The notes under the pieces were generated by a model. That model was not told the DNA's origin and ran no database searches. It was given only the letters and a program-made list of their open reading frames with translations. From AWTP1-13 sp963827545 (GTDB taxonomy: Bacteria > Pseudomonadota > Alphaproteobacteria > Rhizobiales > Hyphomicrobiaceae), in assembly GCA_963827545.1 (NCBI GenBank), contig CAWHBI010000025.1, positions 1 to 64,000 on the forward strand: 64,000 nt of DNA. The letters are read 5' to 3'. Of the stretch, positions 35,273 to 44,307 are shown one piece after another (position 1 is the stretch's first letter; every line of letters starts with the position of its first letter). The translations under genes and the position numbers were made by a program.

Positions 35273-35302
35273 ATTGGCGGCTCGAAGACCCGAGCCGCCA
35301 AT
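35273..35302 (-). terminator. Stem-loop between flp and cpaA
   Basis: A perfect 12-base stem, ATTGGCGGCTCG/CGAGCCGCCAAT with a 6-base loop, begins 10 bases after the flp stop codon. No U-run follows, so it may act as a weak terminator or as a 3' stabiliser that lets flp mRNA accumulate above cpa mRNA. Confidence 0.6.
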
Positions 35303-35311
35303 TTCGGCTGC

Positions 35312-35485
35312 TTAAGACGCAGCCTTCATGTTGTCGGTCACCTTGTTGAAGGTGGTGCTGATCTCGGTGCCAAGCAGGCGAGCGGCAGTGATGATGCCGA
35401 CGGCGATCAGAGCGGCGATCAGGCCGTACTCGATCGCGGTGGCGCCCGACTCGTCCTTGACGAAACGTGCAACGAACTTCTGCAT
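35312..35485 (-). CDS. flp: Flp/Fap-type pilin
   Basis: A 57-residue prepilin. The leader MQKFVARFVKDESG ends in Gly and is followed by ATAIEYGLIAALIAVGII, the class IVb hydrophobic N-terminus with Glu5 and Tyr6 of the mature protein. CpaA would cut after the Gly. The C-terminal 20 residues (EISTTFNKVTDNMKAAS) are typical of Flp pilins. It is the first gene of the leftward tad operon, with its own upstream region. Confidence 0.95.
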   Translation of the reverse strand: MQKFVARFVKDESGATAIEYGLIAALIAVGIITAARLLGTEISTTFNKVTDNMKAAS

Positions 35486-36023
35486 GACAACTCTCCCAGG
35501 TTTCTTACAAGTAGCGCGTCTGCGCGGTAGTTCACACCTTTTGAGGAACGAAACCCCGCGCGGGTGAACCAAGCGCCACGCTACAACAAGCGCATTAAGG
35601 TCGAGTAAAAACAATTGTATAGTGGCACAATAGAAAGTGGACAGGTGATGCCGGTTTACGAATATGCTGAAGCTTATGTGAATCGAGTTCTTATGAAATA
35701 TAGTGTGCCGCACGCGTTTGAAAGTAAGGAATATATCTTGAACTCAACCATGACTTGGTTGGTTAAGCACCCCTTATCTCCGGCTGATGGTGCTGAATAG
35801 GTCCGTGTTGTTGCGCGCCTTCATTTTGACCGCCGACGTGACACCGACTGTGATCATTGCTCGCAGCCGGCACAATGAACGCCCGCGGGGCCGTTCCTCC
35901 TCGCTAGTTCTCAGGGACTTGGTGGTCGCTTCCCATCGCAATGCGCTTGTTTGCGTTTCCTTCATCATTTGGCGCGCACAGTCGAACCCTCGACTTATTC
36001 GGCTACAAGGGGACCGGGCCGCC
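35486..36023. other. Divergent regulatory region between flp and the cpaC-like gene
   Basis: About 540 bases without a convincing gene. The part 35590-35760 is clearly more AT-rich than the surroundings and probably contains the flp promoter; TATACAAT on the minus strand near 35615 is a -10 candidate, without a good -35. A 61-codon frame at 35615-35800 on + starts with TTG and shows no recognisable features. On the + side AAGGGGAC near 36008 precedes the next start. Confidence 0.4.
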
Positions 36024-36521
36024 ATGACCTCCGCCATCCCAATGAAAGGCGCCATCCTCCGGTTCGCCGGAGGTGTGCTCGCCCTGCTCCTGGGCGCCAC
36101 ATGGACGGCGGCCCAGATGCTCGACGACGTCGTCGTCAAATACGACCAGTCGCAGCTCCTCAAGCTGCCGCGGCCAGCATCGGAAATAATCATCGGCAAC
36201 CCGGTCATCGCCGACATCTCGGTGCACTCCGGCAACCTGCTGGTCATCACGGGCAAGTCGTTCGGCATCACCAACATGATCGTGTTGGATGCCAAGCGCG
36301 AGGTGATCATGGAGCGCCGCGTCCTCGTCAAGCGCGATGAGGTCAAGGTGGTCAACCTGCAGCGAGGCGCCCTGCGCCAGACCTACAACTGCACCCCGCA
36401 ATGCAACCCGACCGCGACCATTGGCGATGAGCCGGCCTACTTCGATTCCATCGTGAAGGCCTCCGAGAAGAAGACCGGCATGTCCGAGAAAGCCGCGGAC
36501 GGCACGCCTGCCAATCAGTAG
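36024..36521 (+). CDS. Secreted CpaC N-terminal-domain-like pilus protein
   Basis: A 165-residue protein with a signal peptide (RFAGGVLALLLGATWTAAQ) and a single domain like the N-terminal domain of CpaC/RcpA: VKYDQSQLLKLPRPASEIII, GNPVIADISVHSGNLLVITGKSFGITNMIVLDA, ending with a Cys pair in TYNCTPQCNPT. There is no secretin core. Such stand-alone proteins occur near tad loci of Rhizobiales. It may bind the secretin or pilus base in the periplasm. The start is ATG 36024; MKGAIL at 36042 is an alternative. It heads the rightward tad segment. Confidence 0.8.
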   Translation: MTSAIPMKGAILRFAGGVLALLLGATWTAAQMLDDVVVKYDQSQLLKLPRPASEIIIGNPVIADISVHSGNLLVITGKSFGITNMIVLDAKREVIMERRVLVKRDEVKVVNLQRGALRQTYNCTPQCNPTATIGDEPAYFDSIVKASEKKTGMSEKAADGTPANQ

Positions 36522-36755
36522 TGGCGCTGCGACCATCGCCTGGCGTGAGAGGGCCGCAAGCATATCACCGCTATTCCTTGATCTCCCTTCGGGAAGCCAA
36601 AACTCCCACGTCAATTGCGTAAGGTTTGCAAAACGTCTCTTCTCCAATCCGCCAGTTTACCAAGATAAACTTTTGTAAACAAATTTACGAACTCTTTATC
36701 GGTCCGCCCGCATACTTGCGGCGACCGGAAATGTCTTGCGTGGGGAACCCTGGTC

Positions 36756-37361
36756 ATGATGGCGCGGCTTACAGGCAACGTGCGGCGAACGCGAGTGCGC
36801 GCGCTTTGGCGACTGCGCAACTGGGCCAAGGACGAATCCGGTTTCACCGCGGTCGAATTCGCCGTCGTCGCCATACCGTTCATCATGCTGCTGTTCGGCA
36901 CCCTGTCCGTGTGCCTCTACTTCTTCACCAACTTCACGATGGAGAACGCGGTCTGGCAGGCGGCGCGTGCCATTCGCACGGGCCAGTTCCAGCAGGGCCA
37001 AGGCGCCTACACCGGCATCACCTCCATGGACGACCGCAAGAAGGCGTTCAAACAGGCGCTGTGCGCCAAGGCTCCGCAATTCATCGACTGCAACAAGGCG
37101 ATCATCCTGGTCCAAAGCAATAGCGGAGGATTCGGCAGCATCTCGCAGCCCATCTGCGCCGTCGACGGCACGATGATCGAGCAATCAGCTGCCGAGTTCA
37201 ATGCCGGGGGCGCCAGCTCGGTCGTGCTCGTCACGGTCTGCTACCCCTGGGGCTTCGGCGGCAGCCTGCCATTCATGCCGCTCAACAACCTGAGCGATGG
37301 CTCCCTGCTGATCCAGGCGTCCGTGGCGTTCCGCACGGAACCCTTCCCCACAACCAACTGA
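36756..37361 (+). CDS. TadE-type pseudopilin (TadE/TadG family)
   Basis: A 201-residue protein. The N-terminal region LRNWAKDESGFTAVEFAVVAIPFIMLLFGTL is the TadE prepilin-like leader with Gly-Phe, Glu at +5 and a long hydrophobic helix. The remainder is a periplasmic domain with four Cys and ends in VAFRTEPFPTTN. TadE proteins are processed by CpaA and help initiate the pilus. It is 48 bases from the next TadE-type gene. Confidence 0.88.
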   Translation: MMARLTGNVRRTRVRALWRLRNWAKDESGFTAVEFAVVAIPFIMLLFGTLSVCLYFFTNFTMENAVWQAARAIRTGQFQQGQGAYTGITSMDDRKKAFKQALCAKAPQFIDCNKAIILVQSNSGGFGSISQPICAVDGTMIEQSAAEFNAGGASSVVLVTVCYPWGFGGSLPFMPLNNLSDGSLLIQASVAFRTEPFPTTN

Positions 37362-37408
37362 GGACATGGCGGTCACCGCCCCAACCGACCAGAGATTCGA
37401 GAGCTCCC

Positions 37409-38059
37409 ATGCACCTCAATCGGATCAGCGCCCTTGCCGCGCGCGCACGCACCTTCGCCCTTCGCTACAGGACCGACAAGCGTGGGGTCGCGGCCATCGA
37501 ATTCGCGTTCATCGTGCCGATCATGTTCGTGATGTTCGTGGGCGCGGTGGAGCTCAGCCAAGCCATCACCGTGGACCGGCGCGTCACGCAGTCCGCAAGC
37601 TCGGTGGCCGACCTGGTCGCGCGCAAGGAGACATCGATCGGGCAAAGCGAGATCGGCGACATCATGAAGATTGGCGGCTACATCTTCTCGCCCTACAGCC
37701 AGAGCCCGCTGCAGGTCGTCGTACGCAACGTCACCTCCTCTTCGACCAATGCGACCAACACCAAGCAGTCCTGGCAGTGCACGTACTCGGGTGTGGGTGC
37801 CACACCGGTCTGCGCGTGCATGAACTCGACCTATACCATCCCCGCCAATCTGGTGAGCACCAATGACAGCGTGGTGGTGGCCGAAGCCGTCTACACCTAC
37901 ACCCCGCTGATCTTCGACTATTTCATGAAACGGCTGCCGAGCGGCGCCGGCGGCGCCGGCACCTATACGCTGAGCGAGAAAATCTACATGAAGCCGCGGG
38001 GTCAGGCCGCCATGCTGCTGCAGGAAAACGGCAGTCCCTGTCCCTCGCCGACCTTCTGA
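37409..38059 (+). CDS. TadE/TadG-type pseudopilin
   Basis: A 216-residue protein, paralogous in layout to the previous one: RTDKRGVAAIEFAFIVPIMFVMFVGAVELSQAI is the prepilin-like leader and helix, then VDRRVTQSASSVADLVARKE and a Cys-containing periplasmic part (SWQCTYSGVGATPVCACMN). These minor pilins belong to the Tad complex. The end of the rightward tad segment is here; a separate TetR gene follows. Confidence 0.87.
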   Translation: MHLNRISALAARARTFALRYRTDKRGVAAIEFAFIVPIMFVMFVGAVELSQAITVDRRVTQSASSVADLVARKETSIGQSEIGDIMKIGGYIFSPYSQSPLQVVVRNVTSSSTNATNTKQSWQCTYSGVGATPVCACMNSTYTIPANLVSTNDSVVVAEAVYTYTPLIFDYFMKRLPSGAGGAGTYTLSEKIYMKPRGQAAMLLQENGSPCPSPTF

Positions 38060-38231
38060 GCCCGCTGCACCGCCCTGATCGTCGGCCTTTCCCGCCCCGA
38101 GGGCGACAGCGGGCCGGCGATGAGGCCCAACCTCACAGGTTGCATTTGCAGGAGAGGGCGAATTCCACCTATGCTGGCAAGTGCTCAGGACGCACGTAAC
38201 GGGCGCGAGGCATACGACCCGAGGGAAACCC

Positions 38232-38894
38232 ATGGGACGCCGCTCGACGCACACGCCACAGCAGCTGCGCGAGTTGATTCTCGATGCAGCCCAGGAGATA
38301 ATCGAGGCGCAGGGCTTGGCCGGCCTCTCCGCGCGCGAGATCGCGCGCCGTATCGGCTATTCGCCGGGCACCATCTACAACATGTTCGCCAACCTCGACG
38401 ACGTGGTGCTCAACGTCGAGGCACGAGTGCTGGACGCCCTCGACCAGCGCCTATCGGACATTCAGCAAGGAGAGGGCACGGCCGATGGCAACCGGCTGAT
38501 CCGCATCGCCCATGCCTATCTGGCCTTCACCCAGGAAAGCCCGCGCCTATGGAACCTGCTGTTTGAGCATCACATGCCGGCGGGCGCTGATCTGCCGGCC
38601 TGGTATCAGCAGAAGCTCGAAGGCCTGATGGGGCAGGTAGAGCGTGCGCTGGCCCCGCATTTTCCTCCAGGCAAGGAAGCCGACTGCCAGCGTGCCTCGC
38701 GCGTGCTGTGGGCGGGCGTGCACGGCATCACCTCGCTGTCGACCGCCGACAAGCTCTCCGTCGTCACGACGGAGACTGCCGGCCGCCTGATCGACGATCT
38801 CGTCAGCACCTATCTGGCCGGACTGGCGCGTCAGCGCGACAAGGCGGAGGCAGGCGAGGCTGCAGCGCCCTCCCTCAGGTCGTCGCAGGGCTGA
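38232..38894 (+). CDS. TetR/AcrR family transcriptional regulator
   Basis: A 220-residue regulator. The N-terminal helix-turn-helix reads LILDAAQEIIEAQGLAGLSAREIARRIGYSPGTIYNMFANLDDV, and the ligand domain contains HAYLAFTQESPRLWNLLFEH, a TetR_C_33-like pattern (WHG domain). It probably represses a nearby gene or its own, but no operator was identified. Its last 20 bases overlap the convergent acyltransferase gene. The start ATG at 38232 has GAGGGAAACCC before it. Confidence 0.87.
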   Translation: MGRRSTHTPQQLRELILDAAQEIIEAQGLAGLSAREIARRIGYSPGTIYNMFANLDDVVLNVEARVLDALDQRLSDIQQGEGTADGNRLIRIAHAYLAFTQESPRLWNLLFEHHMPAGADLPAWYQQKLEGLMGQVERALAPHFPPGKEADCQRASRVLWAGVHGITSLSTADKLSVVTTETAGRLIDDLVSTYLAGLARQRDKAEAGEAAAPSLRSSQG

Positions 38895-40327
38895 TGGCCG
38901 GCTCTGCCATTGTCGCCATACGCGCGGCCGGACCTGCGGCGAGATGGGCGATGGCGTTGGCATAGTAGGCCAGCAGGACCGCTTCGTTCGGGTTGGCGCG
39001 GTACACCCCGTCCTGTTCCTCGACGAGATGGCGCAGCATCAGCATGCGCAAGCCAACCTCCACGGCGTATTCCTGATCCTGCCGCGGGATGTGGACGTGG
39101 GCGCCATTGGCCCTCAGGCGCTGCATGAGATCGAACACGGCGCCCTTGAGCTCCAGGCTGGAGAGCCCGCGCTCGCCGCCAGCCAGAATGACCGTCGCCA
39201 CCATCGACACGGGCAGTGCCGGCACCACGCGCCCCACCTCCCGCATGAGGCGCTGGCCGAGCCGCTCGATCTCCGCAAAGCGCGGCTCGGCGGCGAGCGC
39301 GCGAAAGTCGATGGCACGGTCGCGCATGTACTCCCTGAGCGACAGGGGCCGCCCGAAGCTGACGCAGGCATAGCCGTAGCGGTACCAGCCGCCCCTCAGC
39401 CGCAGCCACAGGCTGCGCAGAAGGAAACCAACGAGCACCTGCGGGTTGAACGCAAAGCGCGGACGCTCGCCCTGGGGCGTCCTGGCCGCCGCCACCTGGA
39501 TGCGGTCCTCCAGCACCCGGTCGTAGTTGAGGCCGACGGGGACGAAGACGATGTCGCGCGGCCCGGCGGGATCGAAGCCCGACACCATGTAGCTCAGGAT
39601 GCCGAGCTTGGGCGGGCGCAGGCTGCCGTCACGCGTGAGCCCGCCCTCGGGGAACACGGCCTGGGCGACGCCGGATGCCGTTGCCATGTGGACAAAGCGG
39701 GCCAGCACCTTGCGATAGAGCGGGTTGGAGCTGTCGCGGCGCACGAAGTAGCCACCCATGGCCCGGATCAGGCCCTGCAGCATCCAAACGCGCGCCCATT
39801 CGCCTACCGCGTAGCTGAGGGCGGAGCTTTCCGAGACCAGGTAGGTGACCAGCACGTAGTCCATGTTGGAGCGGTGGTTGATCACGAACACGACGGAGGC
39901 ATCCTCGGGGACCTGCGTCAGGGCCGCCTCCTCCAGGGCCCCGATGCGCACCCGGTAGAGGGCGGTGGAGATGCGCCTGGCCAGCGACGTGCCGAGCCGG
40001 AAATAGGCGTAGGCGCTGAAGGCCGGGATGATCTCGCTTGGCGTAGCGGCGGGCACGTGCATAGGCCACGCTCTTGGGCTCGCCCTGCGCCTTGGCCTCG
40101 TCCTCGACGGCCTTGAGCACCTCGGGATCGAACAGCAGCTGCTCGATCAGCTGGCGCCGGCGGGCGAGCTTGAAAGGCGGGATCTTGAGCCGCAGCCGCT
40201 GGTTCAGCTCGTCGATGGCGCGGTTGGCCCGGCGGCGCAGCCACCACCCCAGCGCCGGGCTGAACAGCCGGTCGATCAGGGCGACGAGGGCCAGGATCGC
40301 CACCGCGACGGCGAGCCATAGCGGCAT
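38875..40327 (-). pseudogene. PlsB/PlsC-like glycerolipid acyltransferase, apparent frameshift
   Basis: The product is a glycerophospholipid acyltransferase of about 480 residues. The first frame (40327 to about 40035) gives MPLWLAVAVAILALVALIDR and SVAYARARRYAKR; the rest, in the next frame, continues EIIPAFSAYAYFRLGTSLAR. The second frame has the HX4D motif VINHRSNMDY, FVRRDSSNPLYR, FPEGGLTRDG and FVPVGLNYDRVLED. Homologues run straight through AKREIIPAF. One base seems missing near 40035-40037. Without a correction the protein would lack the N-terminal membrane and linker segment, though the catalytic part has an internal ATG at 40062. Confidence 0.8.
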
Positions 40328-40521
40328 TGTTATGGACGATCCCACTCCGGCGCCTTCCCCGAGACGAATTTTGTTGTCAGCTGGCGTAAGCCAGATGGCT
40401 GAGAAGCGCAACGTGCGGGGCAGGCGGCCCACTTGGCCGGTCCTGCGAGCACAGGCGAGCGACGGGTGGCCTGCACAAGCCCCTGTGGGTATCTTGCCTG
40501 CTACTCTTGCAGAGGACGACC

Positions 40522-40977
40522 ATGAAGAGCGGGCGGCAACGCCGTGAGGAAATCCTTGGGCGTCGGCGTCAGCGCGCCCGCATCACCAAGCGTATGAGCG
40601 TGGAGCCGTGGCGCGAGCCGGACCGAGTGCCCGCCGGTGCGATCCCCGCCGACCAGGCCAAGCTGCTGCACGACAATACGTACGGGCTGCGTCCGCGCTT
40701 TTACGCTGATCAGTCCTTCACGTGTATCCAATGCGGGGCCGAGGAGATGTGGACCGCCGCCGATCAGAAGTGGTGGTACGAAGAGGCCAAGGGCAAGATC
40801 GCAAGCCGGGCCAATCACTGCCGTGCCTGCCGGCGGAAGCACCGGCTCCGGCGCTCGCAGGAGCGCCGCATCCACATCGAGGGGCTGGTTGAGAAGCACG
40901 GCTTCGACGAGGCTGCGCGGCGCCTCCGGCTTACCGTCGAAGCTCTGGAACGCACGTTCGCTCGGTGGGCCGAGTAG
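40522..40977 (+). CDS. Zinc-ribbon protein (probable zf-trcl type)
   Basis: A 151-residue basic protein. In the middle it has FTCIQCGAEEMWTAADQKWWYEEAKG and, after a short gap, NHCRACRRKHRLRRSQ, i.e. two CxxC pairs that fit the 'probable zinc-ribbon' family. The N-terminus is Arg-rich (GRQRREEILGRRRQRARITKRM) and could bind nucleic acid. The C-terminal helix (FDEAARRLRLTVEALERTF) resembles the end of a winged-helix or oligomer helix. Function unknown. The ATG at 40522 has GAGGACG upstream. Confidence 0.75.
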   Translation: MKSGRQRREEILGRRRQRARITKRMSVEPWREPDRVPAGAIPADQAKLLHDNTYGLRPRFYADQSFTCIQCGAEEMWTAADQKWWYEEAKGKIASRANHCRACRRKHRLRRSQERRIHIEGLVEKHGFDEAARRLRLTVEALERTFARWAE

Positions 40978-41101
40978 GCTGGGCGGGTGAGGCCGGCCAC
41001 ATCGAGCGTTCGCAGTCCTGTAGTCGCTCCCTCGACCGGCCGGCTGCGGCAGGCGAGCCTTCAGGGCGGTTCTTGAGCCGCGGGCGTTGGCTCGGCGGTT
41101 T

Positions 41102-41520
41102 GTGCCAGCTGGCCTGTAAGCCGGGTTCTGTCTGGAGGGTTGCCCCTCCGCGACGGCCATTCATCTGGGACCGGGATCGCTCCCGGCCTCGAGCAACCAA
41201 CCCGGGCGGCGGCCTGGATCATGCCTGGTCGCAAGGGTTGCCCCTCGCGCCCGTGCCGCCCCTATTCGGTCTTGCTCCCGGTGGGGTTTGCCGTGCCGCT
41301 CACGTTGCCGCAAGCGCGGTGCGCTCTTACCGCACCGTTTCACCCTTGCCTTTGCGGGTTGCCCCGGTCCGGCGGTTTGCTTTCTGTGGCACTTTCCCTG
41401 GGGTCACCCCCGGCGGCCGTTAGCCGCCACCGTTGATCCCTGGAGCCCGGACTTTCCTCCACCGGGCGCGTCTGGCCGCAAAGCCTATTCACCCGGCAGC
41501 GGCCGTCCGGCCAGCTGGCA
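41102..41520 (-). ncRNA. rnpB: RNase P RNA, bacterial type A
   Basis: The minus-strand transcript begins and ends with a P1 helix (GCCAGCTGGCC at both ends). The universal 5' core GAGGAAAGTCCGGGCTCC is present, then GGGTGACCCCAGGGAAAGTGCCACAGAAA in the specificity-side core, GGGCAACCC, GGTAAGAGCGCACCG and the 3' core ending AGAACCCGGCTTACAGG. This is the catalytic RNA that trims tRNA 5' ends. A promoter-like pair lies upstream at 41525-41554. The end points are judged from P1 pairing. Confidence 0.96.
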
Positions 41521-41524
41521 CCTT

Positions 41525-41554
41525 GAATAAGGGGGCTTCGGCCTTCCGGGTCAA
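41525..41554 (-). promoter_or_regulatory. Candidate rnpB promoter
   Basis: TTGACC (41549-41554) and TTATTC (41525-41530) with an 18-base spacer, placing the start at or just before the P1 helix of rnpB. Confidence 0.45.
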
Positions 41555-41561
41555 GCCCCGG

Positions 41562-42488
41562 TTACGGGCGCTGGGGACGGTTGACAAGGTAGATGCCGAA
41601 CGCGACCAGGGCCAGGGAAGCGGCAAGGCTCGCCGTGAAGGCCTCGCCCAGCATGAGATTGCCGGCCAGCACCCCGAACACGGGGCTCAGGAACGTGAAG
41701 GCGGTGACCCGGGTGGGGGGATAGTTCCGCACCAGCCAGAACCAGGCGATGTAGCTCACGAACGCCACGATGATGAAGGTGTAGGCGAAGGCGATCAGCA
41801 CGGGAGCACTCAGGTCCACGATGCCCGGCTCGCCGAGCAGGAGAGAGATCGGCGGCAGCACCGCGCCGGAAACGGCAAGCTGATAGAGCAGCGTCTTTTC
41901 CGGCGCCGCCGACTTGAGCGATGTGGCGCGGACCAGCACCGTCGTCGCCCCCCACAGCACGGCCGCCAGCAGGCACAGCAGATCGCCGATGAGCGTCGGC
42001 TGGCCCGCCTCCAGCAGCCCCTCGCGCATGGCCACGATCAGGCCCAGCATCGCCGCGGTCAGGCCGATGAGCTTGGTCGCCGTCAGCCGGTCGCCGGGGA
42101 TCAGATAGTGCGCGCCGAACGCCACCACGAACGGCGCCAGGTAGAGGAACACGACGCCGCGGGAAGCCGTCGTGAAGCCGAGGCCGATGTAGATCAGCAG
42201 GAACTCGGCGCCGAACAGGATGCCGGCGAATATCCCCGGCCACAATGTGCCGTCGCGCTCGAACAGCCTGATCCCGCGCGCTGCCGACCATGCGAACACG
42301 AGGACGCCCGATAGCAGCGATCTCAGCCCCACCTGCAGGATCGGCGAGATGCCCTCGTTGGCGACCTTGATGGCCACCTGATTGACGCCCCAGCAGGCGC
42401 AACAGGCAATGAGGATCAGCACGGCCCGCACATCGAGCCGGTCGGCGGCCCGGTGTAGAGGGGCGGCTGCTCTGTCTGCGATGCTCAT
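41562..42488 (-). CDS. EamA/DMT-family transporter
   Basis: A 308-residue, ten-helix drug/metabolite transporter. The two EamA halves begin at about ALILIACCACWGVNQVAIKVA-type sequence (VLILIACCACWGVNQVAIK) and LIGDLLCLLAAVLWGATTVLVR. Typical closing motifs TTASRGVVFLYLAPFVVA and TFLSPVFGVLAGNLMLGE are present. It exports or imports an unknown small metabolite. The start was set at ATG 42488; the longer frame runs into a palindromic repeat. It ends 42 bases before rnpB. Confidence 0.9.
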   Translation of the reverse strand: MSIADRAAAPLHRAADRLDVRAVLILIACCACWGVNQVAIKVANEGISPILQVGLRSLLSGVLVFAWSAARGIRLFERDGTLWPGIFAGILFGAEFLLIYIGLGFTTASRGVVFLYLAPFVVAFGAHYLIPGDRLTATKLIGLTAAMLGLIVAMREGLLEAGQPTLIGDLLCLLAAVLWGATTVLVRATSLKSAAPEKTLLYQLAVSGAVLPPISLLLGEPGIVDLSAPVLIAFAYTFIIVAFVSYIAWFWLVRNYPPTRVTAFTFLSPVFGVLAGNLMLGEAFTASLAASLALVAFGIYLVNRPQRP

Positions 42489-42531
42489 CAGAATGCGCTC
42501 CGATCTACTCTCTCCGGCGAGCCGCACGGAC

Positions 42532-42739
42532 CTCCCCTCCCCATCATGCCGAAGGCGTGTCTTCGACACGACGCGGGGAGGGGATGGGGGTGGGGGTTCT
42601 GTCCGGGAGGGGTGGGCAGATATATGCCTCGGCTCGCTGCAAACGACCTTTCATCAGTGCAAGCACTCGCTGCTTCACCCCACCTCTAACCCCTCCCCGT
42701 CATCATGCCGAAGGCGTGTCTACGACACGACGGGAGGGG
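42532..42739. repeat. Modular palindromic element, long form
   Basis: A left hairpin (TCCCCATCATGCCGAAGGCG.. closing CGACGCGGGGAGG), an arm ATGGGGGTGGGGG, about 80 bases of loop, the returning arm CACCCCACCTCTAACCCC and a right hairpin with the same inner GCCGAAGGCGTGTCTACGAC. Both hairpins have the 'catgccgaaggcgtgtc' insert. It encodes the last residues of the amidase at its left-hand neighbour on the minus strand. Confidence 0.85.
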
Positions 42740-43508
42740 AATCGCGCTCCGCCTTCGGCAAGGCCGCGATCAGCCGCTCGAGTGTGGTGATGGTGGACTG
42801 GTCGATGCGGCCGTCGACGCGCTCGGGCCGGAAGTGGCGCTGGAATGCCGTGACGACGAACTCGGTCCTGCTGTCGATCACCCCAGTGGGTTCGATGCCG
42901 TAGCCATACTTGGCGAGCAACGCCTGCACTTCCGCCACCAGCGGACCCGCGACGCCGACGCCCATGCCCGGCTCGGCAACGACCACCGGCTGGGGCGCCA
43001 CCCAATGGCCGATGCCGGCACGCGCCAGCCGCGCCCAGGGGAACTTCTCGCCGGGGTCCTTCTTGCGGGTCGGCGCCACATCCGAGTGGCCAAGCACGCG
43101 CTCGGGGCGGATGCGGTGCCTGGTGATGATGTCCTTGCAGAGCGCCTCCACGGCCCTGAGCTGGGCTTCCGGGAAGTCCGGATACCCCATCTCGTGCCCG
43201 GGATTGTGGACCTCGACGCCGATGGAGGCCGAGTTGATGTCGCACTCGCCGGCCCACGTCGCCTCGCCCGCATGCCAGGCGCGCATCTCCTCCGCCACCA
43301 TCTGCGTGATGCGGCCGCCCTCGTCGATGGCGTAGTGGCAGGAGACCCTGCTCTCTTCGCGCGTGAGCCAGTCGACGGCCTTGGCCGCCGTCTCGACCCC
43401 GGTGTAGTGCAACAGCAGGATGCTCGGCTTGCAACCGTTGCGCCGGGCCTCGACATTCGGCGAAGCACGAAGTGCATAGGCCAGCTCAGTATCGGATTTG
43501 GCGCTCAA
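42720..43508 (-). CDS. N-acetylmuramoyl-L-alanine amidase (AmiD-like) with peptidoglycan-binding domain
   Basis: A 262-residue amidase_2 protein. Zinc ligands are the His of ILLLHYTGV, the His of SIGVEVHNPGHE and HSDVAPTRKKDPG with its catalytic residues. The C-terminal 80 residues form a PG_binding_1 domain (EVQALLAKYGYGIEPTG..TEFVVTAFQRHFRPE). There is no signal peptide, so a recycling role in the cytosol is likely. The last residues DSPPVVS and the TAG come from a palindromic repeat. The start overlaps the djlA-like stop by 4 bases. Confidence 0.88.
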   Translation of the reverse strand: MSAKSDTELAYALRASPNVEARRNGCKPSILLLHYTGVETAAKAVDWLTREESRVSCHYAIDEGGRITQMVAEEMRAWHAGEATWAGECDINSASIGVEVHNPGHEMGYPDFPEAQLRAVEALCKDIITRHRIRPERVLGHSDVAPTRKKDPGEKFPWARLARAGIGHWVAPQPVVVAEPGMGVGVAGPLVAEVQALLAKYGYGIEPTGVIDSRTEFVVTAFQRHFRPERVDGRIDQSTITTLERLIAALPKAERDSPPVVS

Positions 43509-44206
43509 AGCCCGCGTTCCTTGGCAATGGTGTCGTAGGCCGCGTTGAGGGCGGCCAGCTTGCGCGTGGCGATCGCCACGAACTCCGCCGGTACGCCGCG
43601 GCCCATCATCTTGTCGGGATGGTTGTCCACCACGAGCTTGCGGTATTGCGCCTTGATCTCGCTGCTGGTCGCATCCGGCCCCAGGCGCAGCACGTCGTAG
43701 GGATTGCCGTTATCCTTGACGAAGCGGGCGCGGAAGAAGCGGAACTCGCTCGGCGAGAAGCCGAAGCGCCTCGCCACGTCGGCAAGGAACTCGTCCTCCT
43801 TGGGATGCAGCACGCCGTCGGCGGTGGCCACGTGCAGGAGGCCCTCCAGCACGTCCTGCCGCAGCTTCCTGTCGCCCTTAAGGAGTGCGGCGATCTGGTC
43901 GGCATAAGCCTCGTAGCCGGCCACATCCTGCTTCGCCAGGTTGTAGATGCGCTGGACGTTGCCGGCCTCCGCCGGCGACGTCCGGAAGACCTGCTTGAAG
44001 GCTGCAACCTCCAGCGGAGAGACAACGCCGTCCGCCTTCGCCATCTTGGCGCTGAGCGCAATCACGCCGATGGTGAAGGCGATGTCCTTTTCAGGCTCGC
44101 CACCATCCCGCTCCAGGCCGAATACGTGGGCCAGGTCGCCTAGAAGCCCGCCGCCGGCATCGCCGGCCGCTCCCGCAAGCCCTGTGATCTTCTGCCAAAC
44201 CGTCAT
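43505..44206 (-). CDS. DjlA-like J-domain protein with TerB region
   Basis: A 233-residue protein. The central part is a TerB-like domain (TIGVIALSAKMAKADGVVSPLEVAAF, VLEGLLHVATADGVLHPKEDEFL), and the C-terminus is a J domain with the HPD motif in KLVVDNHPDKMMGRG. It would stimulate DnaK. Unlike DjlA of E. coli, it shows no N-terminal transmembrane segment. It is co-translated with the cell-wall amidase (ATGA overlap), a pairing also common in related genomes. Confidence 0.9.
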   Translation of the reverse strand: MTVWQKITGLAGAAGDAGGGLLGDLAHVFGLERDGGEPEKDIAFTIGVIALSAKMAKADGVVSPLEVAAFKQVFRTSPAEAGNVQRIYNLAKQDVAGYEAYADQIAALLKGDRKLRQDVLEGLLHVATADGVLHPKEDEFLADVARRFGFSPSEFRFFRARFVKDNGNPYDVLRLGPDATSSEIKAQYRKLVVDNHPDKMMGRGVPAEFVAIATRKLAALNAAYDTIAKERGL

Positions 44207-44307
44207 TGCTGCCCAAGCCTATTGCCATTTGCCGCAGGCCAGTAGCGATTGCACCTGCGCCGGGGGATCGCTAATCCCGACAATGCGAGGAATGTCAAGG
44301 AAACATC

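Noticed and set aside
35615..35800. 61-codon + frame in the flp-cpaC-like gap
   Set aside because: TTG start, no ribosome-binding site, no recognisable features; the AT-rich region is better read as promoter sequence.
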